Origin: Victivallales bacterium
GTDB taxonomy: Bacteria; Verrucomicrobiota; Lentisphaeria; Victivallales; GWF2-38-69
Assembly (NCBI GenBank): GCA_021733985.1
Contig: JAIPJT010000006.1
Coordinates: forward strand, 19,214-83,213
Reading direction: 5' to 3'
DNA length: 64,000 nt
The notes under the pieces were generated by a model that searched no databases, was not told the DNA's origin, and saw only the letters and a program-made list of their open reading frames with translations. The position numbers and the translations under genes were made by a program. Position 1 is the first letter of the stretch; every line of letters starts with the position of its first letter. Shown piece by piece: positions 35,074 through 44,080 of the stretch.

Positions 35074-37164
35074 ATGAAAGAAAAAACTTTTGAAAAAGTA
35101 AATGATTTAAGTTTAATAAGAAATATAGGAATAATAGCCCATATTGATGCCGGTAAGACTACTCTTACAGAGCGTTTTCTGTATTATTCAGGCAAAACTC
35201 ACAAGATAGGAGATATAGACAATGGTAATACGGTAATGGACTATCTTGATGAAGAAAGGTCAAGAGGTATAACTATTGTTTCCGCTGCAGCTTCATTTCA
35301 TTGGCAAGATAAGCTGTATCACCTTATCGATACTCCCGGACATATAGATTTTACTGCCGAGGTCGAAAGGTCTTTGCGTGTTATTTCCGGAGCTGTTGTA
35401 ATTTTCAGTGCTGTTGAAGGTGTTGAAGCCCAAAGTGAAAAAGTCTGGAGACAGTCCGAAAAATATAATATATCAAAAATTGCTTTTATTAATAAGATGG
35501 ATAGGATGGGAGCTTCTTTCGATAGGGTTTATGAAGAAATAAAGAATAAATTCAACGGAATTAAGGCTGTCCCCATGCAGATTCCGGTCGGAGAAGAATC
35601 AGAGCTTTCGGGTGTCATAGATCTGTTGAATATGAAATATTTAAAGTTCGGACAGGATGACGGTTCTGAGGTTATAAGAGAAGAAATACCTGAAGAGTTG
35701 CCGGTAGAGCATTTAAACCGTTACAGGGATGAAATGCTGTCTACTGTTGCTGAATTTTCGGATGAAATAGCAGAACTGTACCTGGAAGAAAAGGATATAC
35801 CTTTAAATTTACTAAAAAGTGAAATCAGAAGGCTTGTTGTTGGAAATAAGTTATGCCCGGTATATTCGGGCTCAGCAAGAAAAAATATAGGAGTCCAGTC
35901 AGTTATGGATGCCGTTTCTGAATATATGCCATCTCCTCTTGATCAACCCGTGTATAAAGGGCACTCAGTTAAATCGGGTAAAGAAAAAGAAGTTAATATT
36001 AATGATAAAAACTTCTGCGGCCTTATATTTAAACTTGTTGCCAGTGAAACTGCGGACTTGCTTTATATGAGAACTTACAGCGGCACTCTTTCTGCCGGTT
36101 CTATAGTATTCAATCCAAGAACAAAAGAAAAAATAAAAATAAAACGGATTCTAAGGCTGTATTCTAAACGTGTAGAACCTATTGAAGAAGTCGGGCCGGG
36201 TGATATTGTAGGTTTAATAGGTGTAAAAAACACTACTACAGGTGATACTCTCTGTTCTGCAGGAAACCCTGTTGCCCTTGAGGGAGTCAATTTTCCGGAA
36301 CCTGTAATATCTATGGCTATAGAGCCCAAATCTTCTAAGAATAAGGATAAACTTGTATCTTCACTTAACCTGTTATGCCGGGAAGACCCTACCCTTTCAC
36401 TGGATGTTCATGAAAGTACCGGTCAGAATATTCTTTCAGGTATGGGGGAGCTCCACCTTGAAATTAACTGCAACCGGCTTGAACGAGAGTTCAATCTGGA
36501 TATTAAACACGGTGCACCGAGAGTGGTTTATAGAGAAACGTTAAAACAACATTCTATTGAAACAGGTATATTAACCCAGGCTATAGGCGAAACTGAATAT
36601 AACGCAGAAGTTGTTATCCAATTTGAGCCGACAATGCGTTCTGATGTAGGTATTGAGGTTATAAGTAATGTAAAAAACAAATCGAATGTACCGAATTCAT
36701 GGTTGAATTCTGCTGAAGATGCACTGAATAACGGTCTCAGGACCGGCGGAAACTGGGGATACCCGCTGATTTATATAAAAGCCACAATCTTAGAGATCAG
36801 GGGCACTGCGGATAAAACTATTGACAGTATTGTTGCGGGAGCGGTACTGAATGGAATTCAACGTGCCATTCAGAAAGGTACTAAGCTTTATGAACCTATT
36901 ACCAAACTTGAAATAATGAGTCCTGAATCTACTGTAGGCGAAATTACAGGTTTCCTTCAGGCCAGAAGGGCTGTTATTCAGGATATTGAACCCCTGCCCG
37001 ATATGAAAAAATTATTGTGTGAAGTGCCTCTGTCTGAAATGTTCGGCTTCAGTAAAGCTCTTCCGAAACTTTCCGGAGGCAGGGCATCATTCAGCATGGA
37101 GCCATTTGGTTATCAGGAGATTTCCGAAGAACATTTTAATAGAATCATGGGAGTTTCCTCTTAA
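35074..37164 (+). CDS. Elongation factor G paralogue (EF-G2-like)
   Basis: Translational GTPase with the five-domain EF-G build. G1 is AHIDAGKT, switch/G2 includes RGITI, G3 is DTPGH, G4 is NKMD and G5 is SGSARKN. Domain IV and V follow to residue 696. The sequence departs from canonical FusA enough that I call it a paralogue, in the style of the second EF-G found in spirochaetes, planctomycetes and mitochondria, where one form recycles ribosomes. That assignment is inference. The gene stands alone and no rps12-rps7-tuf context is present. There is no clear ribosome site, so the ATG at 35074 is the best available start. Confidence 0.85.
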   Translation: MKEKTFEKVNDLSLIRNIGIIAHIDAGKTTLTERFLYYSGKTHKIGDIDNGNTVMDYLDEERSRGITIVSAAASFHWQDKLYHLIDTPGHIDFTAEVERSLRVISGAVVIFSAVEGVEAQSEKVWRQSEKYNISKIAFINKMDRMGASFDRVYEEIKNKFNGIKAVPMQIPVGEESELSGVIDLLNMKYLKFGQDDGSEVIREEIPEELPVEHLNRYRDEMLSTVAEFSDEIAELYLEEKDIPLNLLKSEIRRLVVGNKLCPVYSGSARKNIGVQSVMDAVSEYMPSPLDQPVYKGHSVKSGKEKEVNINDKNFCGLIFKLVASETADLLYMRTYSGTLSAGSIVFNPRTKEKIKIKRILRLYSKRVEPIEEVGPGDIVGLIGVKNTTTGDTLCSAGNPVALEGVNFPEPVISMAIEPKSSKNKDKLVSSLNLLCREDPTLSLDVHESTGQNILSGMGELHLEINCNRLEREFNLDIKHGAPRVVYRETLKQHSIETGILTQAIGETEYNAEVVIQFEPTMRSDVGIEVISNVKNKSNVPNSWLNSAEDALNNGLRTGGNWGYPLIYIKATILEIRGTADKTIDSIVAGAVLNGIQRAIQKGTKLYEPITKLEIMSPESTVGEITGFLQARRAVIQDIEPLPDMKKLLCEVPLSEMFGFSKALPKLSGGRASFSMEPFGYQEISEEHFNRIMGVSS

Positions 37165-37216
37165 AGGACGATAATTAGACTGTCCACGAAAAGGTATTTC
37201 ATGGCTTTGATTTTTC

Positions 37217-37301
37217 TTTTGTACCTGTTTTCTAAATATATTATACAGAACTGTGGGCAAATTTCTACTGAAAATTTGATAATAATTAGAAGCGTTTAAA
37301 C
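37217..37301 (-). repeat. Repeat R3, copy 1
   Basis: On the minus strand it reads GTTTAAACGCTTCTAATTAT through AATATATTTAGAAAACAGG and ACAAAA, matching 57667-57752 at roughly 85% with small gaps. GTTTAAAC is palindromic. It fills the gap between the EF-G paralogue and purM, ending 41 bases before the purM start. Confidence 0.72.
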
Positions 37302-37342
37302 AAAAATTCTTTTCGTATAGCTAATTATAGAGGATTTAAATT

Positions 37343-38383
37343 ATGACTAAAAAAGCAAATTCATCATATTCAAATGCAGGAGTGGATATAGATCTCGCAC
37401 AGAAACTACTGAAAAATGTGAAATCCAGAATAGCTGAATCAAAGCGCTCTGAAGTACTTGCTCCCATAGGCGGTTTCGGAGGACTTTTTCAGATCGATTT
37501 AAGCAAATACAGGAATCCGGTAATGGTGTCGAGTATAGATGGAGTAGGCACCAAGATAATGGTTGCTATTATGATGGAAAAATTTGACACAATCGGGTAC
37601 GATATTGTGCATCACTGTATAAACGATATTGCTGTCCAGGGGGCTGAACCTGTTTATTTTATGGATTATTTTGGAACCGGTAAACTGAAATCCCCTCAGT
37701 ATGAAGAAGTTCTTTCCGGAATTGCGGATGCCTGCAGGAATAATAACTGTGCTGTTCTTGGAGGGGAAACTGCAGAAATGCCGGGAATGTACGGAGAAGA
37801 TTTTGATTTAGTGGGCTGCATAACCGGTATAGCTGAAAAAGACAGGCTGATTACCGGACAAAATATAAAGAACGGCCATTATGCTATAGGTCTTGCTTCA
37901 AATGGGCTGCATACAAATGGATACAGTTTGGCCCGTAATATTCTTTTTAACAAAGCCGGTTACAAACCTGATACTTATCTGGACGAATTAGAGGAAACCG
38001 TGGGAGAAGCATTGCTTCACCCTCATATATGCTACTGGAATGCTGTCAGAGAACTTTTAAAAGCTGATGTTTCACTGGACGGACTGGCGCATATTACCGG
38101 TGGCGGTCTTTACGATAATGTGCCGAGGATACTCCCTGAGAATGTCTGCGTTGAGTTCGATAAAAATTCTCTACCGGTGCCGCCAATATTCAAGCTTATA
38201 AAAAATAAGGGCAGCGTATCAGACAGGGAACTCTATAGAGTTTTTAATATGGGAATAGGCATGGTTCTCTTTGTTCCGGCCGAGGATAAAGAGAGAACAG
38301 TCAAAATTGCTGAAGAAAACGGCTATAGTGCGGCTATATGCGGAAAAGTCAAGCCGGGGAAACAGAATGTTGAGATTGTTTAG
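37343..38383 (+). CDS. purM: Phosphoribosylformylglycinamidine cyclo-ligase (AIR synthase)
   Basis: Fifth step of purine synthesis: ATP-dependent ring closure of FGAM to AIR. Typical motifs are YSNAGVDID at the N-terminus, SSIDGVGTK, DIVHHCINDI, LGGETAEMPGMY, SNGLHTNGYSLARN and HITGGGLYDNVPRI. At 346 residues it is the usual length. It has a GAGG ribosome site. The moeA gene follows after 67 bases on the same strand, so they could share a transcript, but there is no other purine gene here. Confidence 0.95.
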   Translation: MTKKANSSYSNAGVDIDLAQKLLKNVKSRIAESKRSEVLAPIGGFGGLFQIDLSKYRNPVMVSSIDGVGTKIMVAIMMEKFDTIGYDIVHHCINDIAVQGAEPVYFMDYFGTGKLKSPQYEEVLSGIADACRNNNCAVLGGETAEMPGMYGEDFDLVGCITGIAEKDRLITGQNIKNGHYAIGLASNGLHTNGYSLARNILFNKAGYKPDTYLDELEETVGEALLHPHICYWNAVRELLKADVSLDGLAHITGGGLYDNVPRILPENVCVEFDKNSLPVPPIFKLIKNKGSVSDRELYRVFNMGIGMVLFVPAEDKERTVKIAEENGYSAAICGKVKPGKQNVEIV

Positions 38384-38450
38384 CAGAACAGCATAAAAAT
38401 ACTTCAGAAAAAGCAAAAATTTAATAACAATTGGATTTAGGATTTATATT

Positions 38451-39638
38451 ATGATTACTTTTCAAGAAGCATACAACATTGTATTGAGCCACTTTAAAGA
38501 AATGGCAACAGAAACTGTAGATATAAAAGAAGTACAGGGCAGGATACTGGCCGAAGATATCTACTCAGACATCGACATGCCGCCTTTTGACAAGTCGGCA
38601 ATGGACGGCTATGCATGCAAGGCCGAGGATGCACATGGTATACTTGATTTAGTAGAAACTGTACCTGCCGGGGTTGTCCCTGAAAAAAAAATATTAAAAG
38701 GACAATGCTCTAAAATTATGACCGGTGCTGTAATGCCAGAAGGGGCTGATACAGTTATCATAATCGAGGAAAGCGAAGAACACGACGGTAAAGTAAAATT
38801 TGCTCCTCGGAAAAACGGGTTCTTCTATAAGTGTAAAGATAATATCTGTTTTAGGGGGGAAGATATTAAAAACAGTGATGTTGTGTTGAGAAAAGGGACA
38901 AAGATTAAACCTGAGCATATTGCCGTTTTAGCTACTGTCGGCTGTGTTGGACCGCTTGTTTATAAACTCCCGAGAGTCGGCATAATAGCAACAGGCAGCG
39001 AACTGGTTGAACCATATGAGAAGGCGGACGGGCCAAAGATCCGAAACAGCAACAGTTACCAACTCGCGGCTCAGATTGAACGTATTCCCGCAATACCGGT
39101 TTATTACGGAATTGCTGAGGATACAGAAGAAGCAATTGGTTCAGCAATATCTAAAGCGCTGGATGAAAATGATGTTGTCCTTATTTCAGGCGGTGTTTCT
39201 ATGGGTGATTTTGATTTGGTCCCGGGAATACTGGCTAAAAACGGGGTGGAACTGTTGTTTGATAAAATTGCAATAAAACCTGGGAAACCGCTAAATTTCG
39301 GGATTTCTGATAAAGCTGTCTGTTTTGGTCTTCCTGGAAACCCAGTCTCAACATTTGTTCAGTTTGAAATTTTAGTAAAACCTTTCCTGCATAAAATGAT
39401 GGGGAATGATTTTAAACCGATAATAATTTCTGCGCAGGTTGGAACAACTATAAAACGAAAAAGAACAGAAAGAGAATCGCTAATTCCTGTAACTGTTAAA
39501 AACGGAAAAGTATATCCTATTGAATATCATGGTTCAGCACATATAAATGCTATGTGTTCGTGTGAGTTCATACTGTCCATCCCAAGAGGTGTTGGGGAAA
39601 TAAAAGAAAAGGACGTTGTAAATGTTAGACAGATTTAA
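38451..39638 (+). CDS. moeA: Molybdopterin molybdenumtransferase
   Basis: Inserts molybdate (or tungstate) into adenylylated molybdopterin. Domain features: DMPPFDKSAMDGYAC near the N-terminus, MTGAVMPEGADTVI, GIIATGSEL, SGGVSMGDFDLVP and FGLPGNPVST. At 395 residues it is full length. Its last 17 bases overlap the start of moaA, implying translational coupling. Works with moaA, moaC and the MOSC-MogA gene that follow, and with the metal importer at 21-24 kb. Confidence 0.93.
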   Translation: MITFQEAYNIVLSHFKEMATETVDIKEVQGRILAEDIYSDIDMPPFDKSAMDGYACKAEDAHGILDLVETVPAGVVPEKKILKGQCSKIMTGAVMPEGADTVIIIEESEEHDGKVKFAPRKNGFFYKCKDNICFRGEDIKNSDVVLRKGTKIKPEHIAVLATVGCVGPLVYKLPRVGIIATGSELVEPYEKADGPKIRNSNSYQLAAQIERIPAIPVYYGIAEDTEEAIGSAISKALDENDVVLISGGVSMGDFDLVPGILAKNGVELLFDKIAIKPGKPLNFGISDKAVCFGLPGNPVSTFVQFEILVKPFLHKMMGNDFKPIIISAQVGTTIKRKRTERESLIPVTVKNGKVYPIEYHGSAHINAMCSCEFILSIPRGVGEIKEKDVVNVRQI

Positions 39639-40422
39639 CAGAAACGTAAATTACTTAAGAATATCTGTTACCGACAGGTGTAACCAGAGGTGCGTGTACT
39701 GCATGCCAAAAGAAGGAGTTACTCTGTTGAAGCACGAAGATATTTTGTCTTTTGAACAAATTTTGCAGGTCGTGAAGATTGCTGTTGCCAAATTCGGAAT
39801 AAATAAAGTTCGACTGACCGGGGGAGAGCCTTTAATTAAGCGCGATATCATTTCACTGGTTCTTATGATTGCGAATGTAGACGGTGTTGAAGATCTTTCC
39901 ATGACAACCAACGGTGTACTTCTTAATAAATATGCTTTGCCTCTTAAAGAAGCCGGACTTGACAGACTTAATGTAAGTCTGGATTCTGTCGACAGAAATG
40001 AATATAAAACGATCACAAGATGTGATAATCTTGAAAGGGTGTTGAAAGGACTCGATAAGGCAAAAAAAATTGGATTTAGAAAAATAAAATTAAATTGTGT
40101 TATTGCAGGTGACATGGATAGAAAAAGGGGGCAGGAGGTAAAAAAATATGCGGATAAACACGGTTTCGAGCTGCGTTTTATAAGGCAGATGGATATTTCT
40201 AAAGGCGAATTCTGGCAGGTTGAAGGCGGAGACGGCGGTAACTGTAAAAAATGTAACCGTTTAAGACTGTCGAGTGACGGCAGAATATTTCCTTGTCTCT
40301 TCAGTGATATATCTTATTCAATAAAAGAGCCGGGAATAGAAGAAGCCTTAAAAAGAGGAATATTAAATAAACCTGAGTCTGGCGAAACTGCAGATAACAA
40401 TTTCAGTTTCATAGGAGGTTAG
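39622..40422 (+). CDS. moaA: GTP 3',8-cyclase (MoaA), unusually short form
   Basis: Radical SAM enzyme for the first step of molybdopterin synthesis. The N-terminal cluster motif CNQRCVYCMP, LTGGEPLIKRDI and the serine/asparagine-rich LDRLNVSLDS are normal. The C-terminal second-cluster motif CKKCNRLRLS ends at PCLFS with the NR-x-R pair retained, and the protein ends in Gly-Gly. However, only ~22 residues separate LRFIRQMD from CKKCNR, where E. coli MoaA has about 75, so some 50 residues are missing and the total is 266 instead of ~330. There is no frameshift, so it is a real short form. Start overlaps moeA. Confidence 0.85.
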   Translation: MLDRFNRNVNYLRISVTDRCNQRCVYCMPKEGVTLLKHEDILSFEQILQVVKIAVAKFGINKVRLTGGEPLIKRDIISLVLMIANVDGVEDLSMTTNGVLLNKYALPLKEAGLDRLNVSLDSVDRNEYKTITRCDNLERVLKGLDKAKKIGFRKIKLNCVIAGDMDRKRGQEVKKYADKHGFELRFIRQMDISKGEFWQVEGGDGGNCKKCNRLRLSSDGRIFPCLFSDISYSIKEPGIEEALKRGILNKPESGETADNNFSFIGG

Positions 40423-40535
40423 GTTTAACAGCAAAGACCGGGGTGGTTTTACAAGTCACGCAGAGAAAAAAAATAAAACATAGTTGCGTTCTCAGAGCGT
40501 TTTCACATCCCATATGCAGTTATAAAAGGATTATT

Positions 40536-40991
40536 ATGAACAATTTATCACATATTGACAAAAGCGATCGACCGGCAATGGTCGATGTAAGCAGAAAAAA
40601 AGAAGTACTGAGAAAAGCTTCAGCTGAAGGAGTCATCTATCTTCAGCAGGACACACTTAAACTTATTCAGAAAAATAAAATAAGAAAAGGCAATGTATTG
40701 GTTACAGCCGAATTGGCGGGAGTCTCCGGAGCTAAAAAAACTTCAGAACTTATACCGCTCTGCCATAATATATTTATAAGTAAGATTGATGTTAAAGCTG
40801 AAATAGTTGATTCAGGAGTAAAAGTAACAGGCGAAGCTGTCTGTACAGGAAAAACCGGTATTGAAATGGAAGCTCTTACAGCTGTAAATATTGCTTTGCT
40901 AACAATTTATGATATGTGTAAGGCCGTTGATAAAAAAATGAAGATGACTGAAATAAGTCTTATCTCAAAAACTAAAGAAGAGCTCAAATAA
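40536..40991 (+). CDS. moaC: Cyclic pyranopterin monophosphate synthase
   Basis: Converts 3',8-cyclo-GTP to cyclic pyranopterin monophosphate with MoaA. It has MVDVSRK near the start, ELIPLCHNIF and the TGIEMEALTAV segment and ends with the usual MKMTEISLISKTK. The start is at 40536 (AAAAGGA ribosome site and the typical opening NNLSHID); an in-frame ATG at 40443 would add a non-conserved leader. It has 151 residues. It follows moaA by 113 bases. Confidence 0.93.
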   Translation: MNNLSHIDKSDRPAMVDVSRKKEVLRKASAEGVIYLQQDTLKLIQKNKIRKGNVLVTAELAGVSGAKKTSELIPLCHNIFISKIDVKAEIVDSGVKVTGEAVCTGKTGIEMEALTAVNIALLTIYDMCKAVDKKMKMTEISLISKTKEELK

Positions 40992-41063
40992 GAGATTACC
41001 TGCGAAGCATATAGTGAAAAAACAACTTTGCGTTTTCTGCAACTTTAAAAAGAGGATATTATT

Positions 41064-41990
41064 ATGGCTAAAGTTATTTCATTAAATATTTCTGAAGAAA
41101 AAGGAACAATTAAAAAACCTGTAGACAAAATAATTGTTGACAGCAGGGGAATACAGGGAGATGCCCATGCCGGACAGTGGCATAGGCAGATTACTCTTTT
41201 ATCAAAAGAAAGAATAGAAGAATTTTCCAGAGAAATTGGAAGAAAAGTAAACTACGGTGAATTTGCTGAAAATATAACGACTGAAGGAATAGACCTGACA
41301 AAAGCAAGAATACTTGACAGGTTTAAAATAGGAAAAGTTGAACTTGAAGTTACTCAGATAGGCAAAAAATGCCATGGTGATGCATGTGCTATTTACAGAG
41401 AGGTTGGAAAATGTGTAATGCCTAAAGAGGGGATATTCTGCAGAGTTTTACATGGGGGTAAAATTAATACCGGGGATACGTTAGAGTATATACAGAAATC
41501 ACTGCGTACAGCTGTGGTAACTATAAGTGACCGGGCCAGCAGCGGAGAATATGAAGATTTAAGCGGACCGGAAATTGAAAGAAATGTAAAAAACTTTTTT
41601 GCAGAGAAACCCTGGAGGCTGTTATTCCATAAATTAGTTATCTCTGACGACCCTGAAAACCTTAGAGAAGAGTTAAAGCTGATTGCACAAAACGGCTTTG
41701 ATGTCATTTTTACTACCGGTGGTACCGGGATAGGCCCCAGAGACAACACACCTGAAGCAGTTAACAGCCTGATTGACAAAATTATTCCCGGAATAATGGA
41801 GCATATAAGGGTTAAATACGGCTCAAAAATACCGAATGCTCTGTTGAGCAGATCGGTTGCAGGTACAATCGGCAGGTCTTTAATTTATACCCTGCCCGGC
41901 AGTGTTAAGGCTGTAAAGGAATATACCGCTGAAATATTACCAACTCTGGAACATTCAATTTTTATGGTAAAAAACATTAATACACATTAA
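41064..41990 (+). CDS. MOSC domain-molybdopterin adenylyltransferase (MogA) fusion
   Basis: Two-domain molybdenum-cofactor protein. Residues ~1-145 form a MOSC domain with GIQGDAHAG, FAENITTEG, and the conserved Cys in GKKCHGDACAIY. Residues ~150-305 form a MogA/MoaB domain with AVVTISDRASSGEYEDLSG and TTGGTGIGPRDNTPEA. Such fusions are known in anaerobes. The MogA part adenylylates molybdopterin for MoeA. The MOSC part may deliver or sulfurate cofactor. It has 308 residues. The start follows AGAGGA. The methyltransferase gene starts 14 bases after its end. Confidence 0.9.
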   Translation: MAKVISLNISEEKGTIKKPVDKIIVDSRGIQGDAHAGQWHRQITLLSKERIEEFSREIGRKVNYGEFAENITTEGIDLTKARILDRFKIGKVELEVTQIGKKCHGDACAIYREVGKCVMPKEGIFCRVLHGGKINTGDTLEYIQKSLRTAVVTISDRASSGEYEDLSGPEIERNVKNFFAEKPWRLLFHKLVISDDPENLREELKLIAQNGFDVIFTTGGTGIGPRDNTPEAVNSLIDKIIPGIMEHIRVKYGSKIPNALLSRSVAGTIGRSLIYTLPGSVKAVKEYTAEILPTLEHSIFMVKNINTH

Positions 41991-42004
41991 ACACGAATTT
42001 TGTT

Positions 42005-42694
42005 ATGTCTATAAAAACAGTTTTTGACAACCATTCCGAAGATTATGACAGTTTAAGGCGTAATTTAATTCCGTGTTTTGATGATTTTTACAGAACAGCT
42101 ATAGAAATCATCCCTTTTAATGAAAGGAAAAATATTAAGGTGCTTGACCTCGGTGCAGGCACAGGCATTATGTCGGAAATGATTGCTTTGAAATACCCGG
42201 AATCCGAAATTACTCTTATAGACCTTTCTAATAGGATGCTTAATATCGCTAAAAGAAGGCTTTCAAAATTTAATAATAGAATAAAATATATTGAGCAGGA
42301 TTACTCTATAGGCAAAATTGAAAAAACTTATGATCTGATAATATCTTCTCTTTCTATCCACCACCTCGATAAAAACGAAAAAAAACTGCTTTACCGGAAA
42401 TGCTTTAATTCTCTGACTCAGGACGGGGTATTAATTAATGCTGACCAGGTACTAGGTGAAACTGCTGAAATTGACAAAATATACCGTGATAAATGGATTC
42501 AGGATGTAAAAAATAACGGAGTATCAGAAGAAGAGCTTTCCGCGGCATTAGACAGAATGAAGGAAGATAAAATGTCAACATTGCTTTTTCAGACTACCTG
42601 CCTCAAAAATTCAGGCTTTTGCAATGTAAACTGCTGGTATAAAAATTTCAGTTTTGCAGTATTCAGCGGGCAGAAGAAGAAAAAACAAGAATGA
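42005..42694 (+). CDS. Class I SAM-dependent methyltransferase
   Basis: Rossmann-fold methyltransferase of about 229 residues with DLGAGTGIMSEMIA (motif I, about 46-59), ITLIDLSNRML, and LIISSLSIHHLD (motif IV). It is of the small-molecule UbiE/TrmR-like type, with substrate unknown. It starts 14 bases after the MOSC-MogA gene, so it is likely co-transcribed with the Moco operon, though nothing in it links it to molybdopterin. It ends before a convergent gene. Confidence 0.85.
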   Translation: MSIKTVFDNHSEDYDSLRRNLIPCFDDFYRTAIEIIPFNERKNIKVLDLGAGTGIMSEMIALKYPESEITLIDLSNRMLNIAKRRLSKFNNRIKYIEQDYSIGKIEKTYDLIISSLSIHHLDKNEKKLLYRKCFNSLTQDGVLINADQVLGETAEIDKIYRDKWIQDVKNNGVSEEELSAALDRMKEDKMSTLLFQTTCLKNSGFCNVNCWYKNFSFAVFSGQKKKKQE

Positions 42695-42740
42695 ATTCAG
42701 CCTAAAACTTATATTTATCATTCAAGCTGTTTAATAGTTT

Positions 42741-43397
42741 TTATTTATTCGTCTTACTGTCTAATAAAGAATTAACTTCATCAAAAATAAAATTTATATA
42801 TGGTGAGTCTGTTTTTTTTACACATCTCCTATATGAATTGCCTGTTCGCTGTACTTTAAAGACTTCATGAAGCTCATCAAGCGGATCAAGTAAACGTTTA
42901 TTTATATGTTTTATATAAAATAGACCGCAAATAAACGAAAAACAGGCAATAAATGCTATACCCCATGCTCCTGCAAACCCAAGTCTTCTCGCTTTTCCCT
43001 GTGCGTGAACCATAGCATCTCTGTTTATCGCAGTCAGTTTGCTAATATAAATAATTATTTTAGATATAGAATCCCTGTTACCAGATAATGCAGATTTAGA
43101 ATATTTTTTTATTTGTTTAATAACCTGACTTTCATTTTCTTCTGTTATATTTCCTTCGCATATTTTCAGGAAAGCATAAAATTTCTTTTTATTTTCAGTT
43201 GTAATATTGCTGTTATTTGATTCAGCGAGTACCATCAGCATTTTTTCACATGCCTGAATAGTATGGTCATTTTCAGACATTATTTTAGCTATTGCAGGAC
43301 TCATTCTATTTAACAGAGCTATTGAGCTAAAAACTAAGATTAAATTTAAAATTACGAGAAGCCAAGTACCTAAAAGTACAGATTTTTTAACCAGCAT
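42741..43397 (-). CDS. Two-helix membrane protein with sensor-like periplasmic domain
   Basis: Unrecognised 218-residue protein. An N-terminal membrane helix (about 10-32), a ~100-residue helical extracytoplasmic domain, a second membrane helix (about 143-164) and a ~50-residue cytoplasmic tail beginning YIKHINKRLLDPLDELH, which looks like a HAMP-type linker, follow in order. This is the layout of four-helix-bundle sensors, but no kinase, cyclase or methyl-accepting domain follows. It begins one base after the stop of the ktrA-like gene and so belongs to the K+ uptake operon. It could sense osmotic or ionic conditions, which is a guess from position. Confidence 0.7.
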   Translation of the reverse strand: MLVKKSVLLGTWLLVILNLILVFSSIALLNRMSPAIAKIMSENDHTIQACEKMLMVLAESNNSNITTENKKKFYAFLKICEGNITEENESQVIKQIKKYSKSALSGNRDSISKIIIYISKLTAINRDAMVHAQGKARRLGFAGAWGIAFIACFSFICGLFYIKHINKRLLDPLDELHEVFKVQRTGNSYRRCVKKTDSPYINFIFDEVNSLLDSKTNK

Positions 43398-43398
43398 A

Positions 43399-44058
43399 TC
43401 AATACACCTTCATTATTTTAGAAATTGCTTCTGCTCTGGAAATTACAATAAGATTATCTTCTCTCATCAAAGTTTTCTGAGGGTCAGGCAAAGTTATTTC
43501 ATTAGTTTCTGTATTCCTTACAGCAATTACAGTAATTTCATATTTTTTGGGAAGTGATAAATCCAATAAGCACCGGCCTATAAATTTATCAGGCAGGTTT
43601 ATCTCTGTAATATTCAGGTCATTACCAAGGGGCATTTCGCTTGCAACTTTTGAATATACAAGTTTTGTTGAAAGTCGTCTGCCGAATTCTTTTTCTGGAT
43701 TAACCACCAAGTGTGCTCCAACAAGCTTCAGTATTCGTTCATGTATATCATTACATGATCTTGAAACTATATGTGAAACCCCAGATTGTCTCATTAGAGC
43801 AGTGCAAATTATAGAACTATCCTTTGACTCTTCACCGATTGTGCATATAGCTATATTTATTTGCTTAGAGATTATTTTAGATAATTCAAGATCGTTCGTT
43901 ACATCCATTTGGACGGCTTCTATACCTAAACTGGCCGCTTTGTCGACTAACTCTTTGTTTTTATCCAATGCTAACACCTCTACTCCTTTCTGGAATAAAG
44001 ACTCTGCAACAGACATACCTAATTGTCCTAATCCAATCACTAAAATTTGTTTTGGCAT
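43399..44058 (-). CDS. KtrA/TrkA-family K+ uptake regulatory protein (single RCK)
   Basis: Cytoplasmic RCK protein that gates a KtrB/TrkH channel. The N-terminal nucleotide-binding Rossmann fold has VIGLGQLGMSVAESL, and the C-terminal RCK_C lobe extends from about 140 to 219. Its 219 residues give one RCK unit, so an octameric ring of this subunit is expected. It lies 22 bases after the TrkH/KtrB-like gene and is paired with it. Regulation by ATP/ADP or c-di-AMP is known in the family; no direct evidence here. Confidence 0.88.
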   Translation of the reverse strand: MPKQILVIGLGQLGMSVAESLFQKGVEVLALDKNKELVDKAASLGIEAVQMDVTNDLELSKIISKQINIAICTIGEESKDSSIICTALMRQSGVSHIVSRSCNDIHERILKLVGAHLVVNPEKEFGRRLSTKLVYSKVASEMPLGNDLNITEINLPDKFIGRCLLDLSLPKKYEITVIAVRNTETNEITLPDPQKTLMREDNLIVISRAEAISKIMKVY

Positions 44059-44080
44059 AATTAACTATTCCTATTTTTTA

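Noticed and set aside
35074..37164. Tetracycline-resistance ribosomal protection protein (TetM/TetO)
   Set aside because: Length and domain order suit EF-G better. The gene lies in a housekeeping setting without mobile flanks, so an EF-G2-like paralogue is the simpler reading.
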